A stretch of 21,127 bases of DNA from JBCCFW01 sp039029535 (GTDB lineage: Bacteria > Acidobacteriota > JBCCFW01), in assembly GCA_039029535.1 (NCBI GenBank), contig JBCCFW010000139.1, forward strand, positions 1 to 21,127. The letters are read 5' to 3'. The position numbers and the translations under genes were made by a program. The notes beneath the pieces are model-generated. The model was not told where the DNA came from, ran no database searches, and saw nothing but the letters and a program-made list of their open reading frames with translations. The stretch's first letter is position 1. Every line of letters begins with the position of its first letter. Positions 13,131-18,042 of the stretch are shown here, piece by piece.

Positions 13131-14130
13131 GGAGCTCATGCGCGCGACCGACGCTCTCGACGCGCTGGTTCGCGAGGGGGAGGCCGGTGAAGCAGAACGG
13201 GAAGAGCTCGCCCGCCGGCTGGATCGACTGGCACGCGTGGAGCACGGGATGACCTTCCGCTACATCCCGGGAGGCCGGTTCACCATGGGCTGTGACGACG
13301 GTGAGGCCGATGAAGCGCCGGCACACTCGGTCGAGCTTCGGCGCTTCTGGATGGCCGATGCCCCCCTGTCCTGGGCTCGATTCTGCACGCTCGCGGGCTG
13401 GAGTGCCCCACCCGAGGGCCTCCCTACCGGCGAGGTCGAGAGAGACACCTCGTTCCGCATCCACGACACGAACAAGATCCGCCTGCAGTACTGCGAGGAT
13501 CAGACCCTGCGGGCCCGCGACTGGCATTCCCATGCGCCCAAGCACGACTGGGTTGGAGGCGGTCAGAACGTGAGCAGCCACGAGCTCTTCGGTGAGCCCG
13601 AACGCGCTGAGGGCCCGATCGGATACGACACCAAGCCGATGGTCGCGCTCTTCCTTCCCGACCTCGAGGAGATGATGGCTCGCCATCAGGCCAGCTCAGC
13701 TCCCCTCGCGTTGCCCAGCGAGGCCCAATGGGAGCGTGCCGCACGAGGGTTGCACGTGGGACAGCCCTACCCGTGGGGAGCCGACGATGGCGAGGCGTCT
13801 TCGCATTGCGACTGCGGCTCCTGGGGAGAGTTCAAGCTCCTTCCGAGCCGCCGGTTTCCACCCAACGACTACGGGCTTCACGGCACCTGCGGCGGCACCT
13901 GGGAAGCCTGCGCCGATCACTACGATGCGCAGGCCTACGCCGACGAGGCTCGTGAGCACCCAGTGACCGTCCCCACCGACGAGCCCCATCACGTCCTGCG
14001 TGGTGGCAGCTTCACGGACGAGCCCTGGGCCTGCCGCGTGTCCTTCCGTTCGAGCGTCCAGTTGAGCGGTGAGTACCCTCCGTGCTCACCGAACATCGGC
14101 GTGCGCCTGGTGCTCCGAGAACGGGACTGA
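13120..14130 (+). CDS. FGE/SUMF1-fold protein
   Basis: A 336-residue cytoplasmic protein. GTG at 13120 (GGAGG six bases upstream) is favoured over ATG at 13138; it overlaps the radical SAM gene by 11 bp. The FGE-sulfatase fold is shown by FRYIPGGRFTMGCDDGE, LPSEAQWERAARG, YPWGADDGE, NDYGLHGTCGGTWE and finally HVLRGGSFTDEPWACRVSFR with SPNIGVRLV. In human FGE two cysteines after GGS-Y bind copper; here the first position is Asp and only C305 aligns with the second, so canonical formylglycine formation is doubtful. Other members of the fold do C-H oxidation or C-S bond formation (EgtB, with an added DinB domain absent here), or are non-catalytic. A ~75-residue insert lies between residues 90 and 190. 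It probably acts on the same target as the radical SAM enzyme. Confidence 0.88.
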   Translation: MKGEELMRATDALDALVREGEAGEAEREELARRLDRLARVEHGMTFRYIPGGRFTMGCDDGEADEAPAHSVELRRFWMADAPLSWARFCTLAGWSAPPEGLPTGEVERDTSFRIHDTNKIRLQYCEDQTLRARDWHSHAPKHDWVGGGQNVSSHELFGEPERAEGPIGYDTKPMVALFLPDLEEMMARHQASSAPLALPSEAQWERAARGLHVGQPYPWGADDGEASSHCDCGSWGEFKLLPSRRFPPNDYGLHGTCGGTWEACADHYDAQAYADEAREHPVTVPTDEPHHVLRGGSFTDEPWACRVSFRSSVQLSGEYPPCSPNIGVRLVLRERD

Positions 14131-14265
14131 CGAGGCCATTGCGACTTCGCGTGTCACTGCAAAGACCCTCGCCTGAGCCTCACCGCAACAGTACCCTTCG
14201 AGCGAAGCGCTGCCATCCGGCGGCCCCGAACTCCCCTCGCCCTGTCCCAACGCCTCGAGATCACC

Positions 14266-14799
14266 ATGTCGACTCCGCTCCGCCCCGCCCTCCTCTCCTG
14301 GATCACCTGCTTCCTTCTCTCGGGAGCAACGCTCGCTCCCGCACAGTCGGCCTTGAAGATCGGAGTCGTCGACCTCGAGTACCTCACGGTCCAGAGCAAG
14401 AAGGGCAAGGAGCTCCAGGCGAAGCTGCAGGCGTTCCAGCAGGCGACTCAAGCGGAAGGCGAGCGCATGGGCCAGGTCGCTACCGAGCTCCGAAGCAAGA
14501 TCACCGGGGGAGCCAGCGCCCTGTCTGACTCCCGTCTGGCCGAGCTGCAGAAGCAGTACGAAGACCAGGTGATCGCGATTCGCCGCTTCACCGACGACAA
14601 GGAGCGCGAGGGCCAGAAGATGCAGGCCAACGGTCTCCGAGACGTCGAGAAGGAGCTCGGGGCCGTCTTCGATGCCTTCCAGGCAGAAGCCGGCTACGAC
14701 CTCATCCTCAACAACACGCCGGGCGTCGTGGTCATGGTCGGGCCCCGGGCCGACATCACGCAGCAGATCCTCGACCGAATGAACGCGTCCGGCCGCTGA
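14266..14799 (+). CDS. OmpH/Skp-family periplasmic chaperone
   Basis: A 177-residue protein with a signal peptide (MSTPLRPALLSWITCFLLSG, cut near APAQS-A). The mature start LKIGVVDLEYLTVQSKKGKELQAKL is the OmpH opening (IGVVD, then a helix). Residues about 45-140 form the long coiled-coil arms rich in Lys, Glu and Gln. The end YDLILNNTPGVVVMVGPRADITQQILDRMN is the typical closing beta element of the family. Skp binds unfolded outer-membrane proteins in the periplasm, so its presence points to an outer membrane. It is not next to bamA or lpxD as in many genomes, so this may be a paralogue. It follows the FGE-like gene by 135 bases and probably has its own promoter; the ribosome binding site is weak (CGAGA). 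Confidence 0.88.
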   Translation: MSTPLRPALLSWITCFLLSGATLAPAQSALKIGVVDLEYLTVQSKKGKELQAKLQAFQQATQAEGERMGQVATELRSKITGGASALSDSRLAELQKQYEDQVIAIRRFTDDKEREGQKMQANGLRDVEKELGAVFDAFQAEAGYDLILNNTPGVVVMVGPRADITQQILDRMNASGR

Positions 14800-14813
14800 G
14801 AACGAGCACGGAG

Positions 14814-15509
14814 ATGCCCTCGTCGGCCGTCGGTGTCCTCAACGAGGGACCGCTGCATGCGGCGCTCAAGGAGTGGTACCGACGACCGGGTGATCGCGTC
14901 GAGCAACCCCTGGATGGATTCGTCATCGACCTCGTCCGGGGTGAGACCCTCATCGAGATCCAGACCCAGGGTTTCTCGGCCATGCGTCGCAAGCTCGATT
15001 GCCTCCTCGATGATCATCAGGTGCGTGTCGTGCATCCGGTTGCGGTCGAGAAGTGGATCGTGAAGCTCGGGCCCGACGGCCAGCAGGCCTCCCGGAGGAA
15101 GTCGCCCCTGCGCTCCATCGCCGCTGACGCGTGCAGCGAGCTGGTCTCCTTCCCGACGCTGCTCAGCCACCCCAACTTCCGGCTCGAGCTCGTCTTGATT
15201 CAGGAAGACGAGGTCCGAAGCGAGGACAGGAGGAGAGGCCGACGACGAGGCGGCTGGGTGGTCGAGGAGCGCCGGCTCGTCGACGTGGTCGACCACCTGG
15301 TCTTCTCTCGGCCCGACGATCTTCTCGCGCTCCTCCCCGCCGGCCTGCCCGAGTCGTTCACCACGCAGGAGCTCGCCGACGAGCTCGGACGTCACCGACG
15401 CCAGGCGCAGGACGTGATCTACTGCTTGCGGACGGCCGATGTCATCCATGCGGTGAGCAGGGACCGACGGGGCATCCACTACCGGATCGGGCCAGCGCCG
15501 ACCCCCTGA
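14814..15509 (+). CDS. Conserved protein with PD-(D/E)xK-like core and C-terminal winged helix
   Basis: A 231-residue protein. It opens GVLNEGPLHAALKEWYRRPGD, then GFVID39LVRGETLIE48IQ50T, then a helix with MRRKLDCLL and the strand VRVVHPVAVEKWIVKL. I recall this as a widespread conserved family of unknown function (possibly catalogued as DUF8091). The D39, E48-x-Q50 arrangement resembles a PD-(D/E)xK nuclease core with Gln in the Lys place; K60 could stand in. Residues about 175-228 (FTTQELADELGRHRRQAQDVIYCLRTADVI) look like a winged helix, so DNA contact is plausible. ATG at 14814 has GGAG directly against it, an unusually short spacing, and lies 14 bases after the OmpH stop, so it is probably read through from that gene. 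Confidence 0.75.
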   Translation: MPSSAVGVLNEGPLHAALKEWYRRPGDRVEQPLDGFVIDLVRGETLIEIQTQGFSAMRRKLDCLLDDHQVRVVHPVAVEKWIVKLGPDGQQASRRKSPLRSIAADACSELVSFPTLLSHPNFRLELVLIQEDEVRSEDRRRGRRRGGWVVEERRLVDVVDHLVFSRPDDLLALLPAGLPESFTTQELADELGRHRRQAQDVIYCLRTADVIHAVSRDRRGIHYRIGPAPTP

Positions 15510-15574
15510 CCACCTGAGTTGCCCGCGCGCTCGAGCGATGGTCGAATCTCAGCTCCTTCGAGGGAGACTCACGC

Positions 15575-16600
15575 ATGACTGCACCACTCGACCCGTCCCA
15601 CGTCTTCCAGGTCGGCTTCGGTTTCTGGGGCTCCAAGGTCCTGCTCACGGCCGTGGAGATGGAGCTCTTCAGCCACCTCGGCAAGGGTCCCATGACCGGT
15701 CGGGAGCTCGAACGGACCCTCGGGCTCCATCCCCGGGCGACCTGGGACTTCCTCGACGCGCTGGTCGCCCTCGGCTTCCTCGAGCGGGACGGCGACGGCG
15801 AGGACGCGCATTACCGCAACACGCCCGAGGGATCGGCCTTCCTCGACAAGAGCAGCCAGCGCTACGTCGGCGGCATGCTCGAGATGCTCAACGCCCGTCT
15901 CTTTCGGTTCTGGGACGACCTGCCGACGGCGCTGCGAACCGGCGAGCCCCAGAACGAGCTCAAGCACGGCGGCAAGTCGCTGTTCGAGGAGCTCTACGCC
16001 GAGCCCTCACGACTCGAGCAGTTCCTCGGTGCGATGGCCAGCCTGTCGGCCCCCAACTTCGAGCTCTTCGCGAAGCAGTTCGACTTCGGCAAGCATCAGA
16101 CGCTGACCGACGCCGGCGGTGCGACGGGGCTGCTGAGCTGCATGGTCGCCCGCGAGAACCCGCACCTGCGCTGCACGAGCTTCGACCTGCCGCCCGTCGA
16201 GCCCATCGCGAAGCGCTGCATCGAAGACGCGGGGCTGTCCGACCGCGTGACGACGGCGGCCGGCAACTTCTTCGAGGATCCCCTCCCGAAGGCCGACGTC
16301 GTGACCATGGGCTTGATCCTCCACGACTGGAACCTCGAGAAGAAGAAGCACCTCGTGCGCGCGGCCCACGAGGCTCTCCCCGAGGGCGGCGCCTTCGTGG
16401 CGATCGAGAACGTCATCGACGACGCCCGACGCGAGAACGCCTTCGGACTGCTCATGTCCTTGAACATGCTCATCGAGTTCGGCGACGCCTTCGACTTCAC
16501 CGGCGCGGACTTCCGCGGCTGGTGTCGCGAGGTCGGCTTCCGCGAGTTCGACTCGATCCCCCTCGCCGGGACCTTCAGCGCCGTGATCGCGTACAAGTAG
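15575..16600 (+). CDS. SAM-dependent O-methyltransferase (acetylserotonin OMT-like)
   Basis: A 341-residue enzyme. ATG at 15575 has GAGGGAG about nine bases upstream. Residues about 15-100 are the winged-helix dimerisation domain (FWGSKVLLTAVEMELFSHLG, then GRELERTLGLHPRATWDFLDALVALGFLE). The SAM-binding site is D179-AGGATG, slightly different from the usual DVGGGTG. H250-D251-W252 in LILHDWN matches the catalytic-base motif of plant-type small-molecule O-methyltransferases. The end SIPLAGTFSAVIAYK is also typical. The substrate is likely a phenol, polyketide or other small hydroxylated molecule; no biosynthetic cluster surrounds it. It stands alone on the plus strand, with its stop 24 bases from the convergent SRPBCC gene. 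Confidence 0.9.
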   Translation: MTAPLDPSHVFQVGFGFWGSKVLLTAVEMELFSHLGKGPMTGRELERTLGLHPRATWDFLDALVALGFLERDGDGEDAHYRNTPEGSAFLDKSSQRYVGGMLEMLNARLFRFWDDLPTALRTGEPQNELKHGGKSLFEELYAEPSRLEQFLGAMASLSAPNFELFAKQFDFGKHQTLTDAGGATGLLSCMVARENPHLRCTSFDLPPVEPIAKRCIEDAGLSDRVTTAAGNFFEDPLPKADVVTMGLILHDWNLEKKKHLVRAAHEALPEGGAFVAIENVIDDARRENAFGLLMSLNMLIEFGDAFDFTGADFRGWCREVGFREFDSIPLAGTFSAVIAYK

Positions 16601-16624
16601 CTCTCGGCGTGGGCCGCAGGCCAC

Positions 16625-17068
16625 TCAGCCGGGCTGTCCCTCGCAGTACGCCTTCACGTGCGTGAGGTGTCCGTCCATCCCCTTGCGAAAGAAGCCCTTC
16701 ATCAACGGGTTCAGGAGCTTGGGCAGGAAGGCGTGAGCCCGCGCGTCCATGACGAGTCTGAGCTCGGTCTGGTCGCCCTTCGGCTCCACCGAGAAGACGG
16801 TGTCCCAGACGGTGCCGTGGCTGTCGGCGACCATCCGCGCGTGACGACCATGGGTCCATTCGGTGACCTCCAGCTCGGTCACCATCTCCTTGTCCTTCAT
16901 CCGACGCGTCTCGCGGAAGCGCGTGCCGGCACCGGACTTCTGCTCGGTGAGGAACTCGATGCCGACGACGTCCGGGTTGGTCGCCGGCAGGTTCTCGATG
17001 TTGCAGACGGCGTCGAAGACCGTCTCGGGCGTGGCGTTGATCAGACGTGAAACAGCAACTCTGGTCAT
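16625..17068 (-). CDS. SRPBCC (polyketide cyclase/START-like) family protein
   Basis: A 147-residue protein; ATG at 17068 starts the fold directly (MTRVAVSRLINATPETVFDAVCNIENLPATNPDV), whereas upstream in-frame starts add only a low-complexity tail. The pattern of first strand, A-TPE-x-VF-x-A helix pair, FRETRRMKDKEMVTELEVTEW and the long final helix fits the SRPBCC fold, which binds a hydrophobic small molecule in a central cavity. It is the last gene of an ArsR - AHSA1 - SRPBCC operon, 13 bases after the AHSA1-like gene. No catalytic residues can be named; the role is probably binding or processing of a lipid-like or aromatic compound. Confidence 0.85.
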   Translation of the reverse strand: MTRVAVSRLINATPETVFDAVCNIENLPATNPDVVGIEFLTEQKSGAGTRFRETRRMKDKEMVTELEVTEWTHGRHARMVADSHGTVWDTVFSVEPKGDQTELRLVMDARAHAFLPKLLNPLMKGFFRKGMDGHLTHVKAYCEGQPG

Positions 17069-17081
17069 GGTGGGATCCGGA

Positions 17082-17606
17082 TTAGTCGACGTCCGACGAA
17101 TCGTCGGCACTGGGCGCCTGGGCGCTCTTGGTCATGACGCTGCCCGCGTAGGCGGAGAGCATCGCGAACACGAGGTCTTGAAGGAGTCCCAGGCTCACGC
17201 TCCAACCGCCCTCGACGATGCCGCAGAAGCCCTCGTTGGGCAGCCCGGAGTGGGTGAGGGTGAGCTGCGTTCCGCCATCGATCTCTTCCAGCTCGATGCG
17301 GATCGTCAGCTCGGGCGCACCGATCTCCGGGTTCGGGTCGCTCGTGTAGGTCAGGAGCCGAGGAGGATCGACCTCGAGGAAGCGCCCCGTGCCCTTGACG
17401 TCGAACTTCCCTTCGAGCGCCATGTGGGTCGTGAACTCGACACCCACCGCCGGCTTCCAGTTCTCGAGCACGAGAGTTGCCGCTGGGTCGCACTTCATCC
17501 ATTGACTGACGTGCTCGGCCTCGGTCCAGGCTCGGTAGACCAGGTCGATGGGCGCCTCGAACACGCGCTGAATGGTCACGGACCGGGTCTCGTTCGACTC
17601 GCTCAT
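17082..17606 (-). CDS. AHSA1-type SRPBCC protein
   Basis: A 174-residue protein; ATG at 17606 has AGGAG eight bases upstream, while GTG at 17615 has no room for a ribosome binding site. The sequence VTIQRVFEAPIDLVYRAWTEAEHVSQWM is the signature of the AHSA1-like (activator of Hsp90 ATPase homologue) branch of SRPBCC, followed by FLEVDPPRLLTYT and the paired strands LTIRIELEEIDGGTQLTLTH. The last ~20 residues (SADDSSDVD) are an acidic tail. Such proteins often form two-gene units with an ArsR repressor, as here: the ArsR gene ends five bases upstream. The ligand is unknown. Confidence 0.9.
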   Translation of the reverse strand: MSESNETRSVTIQRVFEAPIDLVYRAWTEAEHVSQWMKCDPAATLVLENWKPAVGVEFTTHMALEGKFDVKGTGRFLEVDPPRLLTYTSDPNPEIGAPELTIRIELEEIDGGTQLTLTHSGLPNEGFCGIVEGGWSVSLGLLQDLVFAMLSAYAGSVMTKSAQAPSADDSSDVD

Positions 17607-17611
17607 CGGCT

Positions 17612-17947
17612 TCACTCCTGCTTCTTCATCTCGTCCAGGTAGTCGGCGAGGGCATCGAGGCGGTCGTCCCAGTGCTTGCGCACCTCCTCGACCCAGCGCT
17701 CCGCCTTGGAGAGAGGGACCGTGTCGATCACGCAGTGGTGCTTCCGACCCTCGACGGTCCGCTTCAACAGGCCGGCCCGCTCGAGCACCTTCACGTGCTT
17801 GCTCACCGCACCCTTGGTGATCGGGTAGGGAGCGCCGAGAGCACCGACCGTCGTCCTCCCGCGGGCGAGACGGCGGACCATGTCCCGCCGCGTGCGGTCG
17901 GCCAGGGCTCCGAAGACCAGGTCGAGGTTCTCAGCTTTGTTTACCAC
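17612..17947 (-). CDS. ArsR-family repressor of the SRPBCC operon
   Basis: A 111-residue winged-helix protein. GTG at 17947 is forced: an in-frame TAG lies four codons upstream and no other start precedes the conserved LVFGALADRTRRDMVRRLARG. The HTH is PITKGAVSKHVKVLERAGLLKR and the wing is EGRKHHCVID. It lacks the metal ligands of SmtB-type members, and the C-terminal WVEEVRKHWDDRLDALADYL is the typical tail of the ArsR branch paired with AHSA1 proteins. It represses its own operon presumably through the perfect palindrome at 17939-17956, which covers its own start codon. The inducer is unknown and is probably a small organic molecule bound by the SRPBCC partners. Confidence 0.9.
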   Translation of the reverse strand: MVNKAENLDLVFGALADRTRRDMVRRLARGRTTVGALGAPYPITKGAVSKHVKVLERAGLLKRTVEGRKHHCVIDTVPLSKAERWVEEVRKHWDDRLDALADYLDEMKKQE

Positions 17948-17956
17948 TCGGTAAAC
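17939..17956. promoter_or_regulatory. ArsR operator, perfect 7-4-7 palindrome over the start codon
   Basis: GTTTACCACTCGGTAAAC is a perfect inverted repeat with a 4-base spacer in an otherwise GC-rich region. It matches the GTTTACC/GGTAAAC style of operators I associate with ArsR regulators of AHSA1 genes. The ArsR GTG start (17947-17945) lies inside it, so the transcript leader must be very short or the repressor blocks early elongation. It is also about 27 bases from the divergent leader ORF, so it may influence the plus-strand gene too. Confidence 0.8.
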
Positions 17957-17982
17957 TATCTCTCATCGAGGCCAGGGAGGCA

Positions 17983-18042
17983 ATGGGAGACTTCCGCGCC
18001 GCGGGTTCAACCCTCCGAGCCTGGCTCGCGTCCAAGTCCTGA
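17983..18042 (+). CDS. Possible 19-residue leader peptide, coupled to the di-heme gene
   Basis: ATG at 17983 follows AGGGAGG (17974-17980) closely and opens a frame encoding MGDFRAAGSTLRAWLASKS. It ends with TGA whose last base is the first base of the ATG at 18042 (TGATG). Such an arrangement is a common translational coupling device and would explain why ATG 18042 lacks its own ribosome binding site. The spacing of the Shine-Dalgarno sequence to the ATG is short. It could be chance. Confidence 0.35.
   Translation: MGDFRAAGSTLRAWLASKS

Noticed and set aside
14176..14215. CTTCGAGCGAAG stem in the gap before the OmpH gene
   Set aside because: The stem is only 5 bp with a 2-base loop, which is too tight, and there is no T-tract.
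15528..15537. CGCTCGAGCG palindrome before the O-methyltransferase gene
   Set aside because: A 10-bp GC-rich palindrome is expected by chance at this composition and it is not placed at a promoter element.
17995..18025. GGGTTCAACCC resembling a tRNA T-loop
   Set aside because: The stem around it is only three or four pairs, and no anticodon arm or acceptor stem can be built in the surrounding bases.
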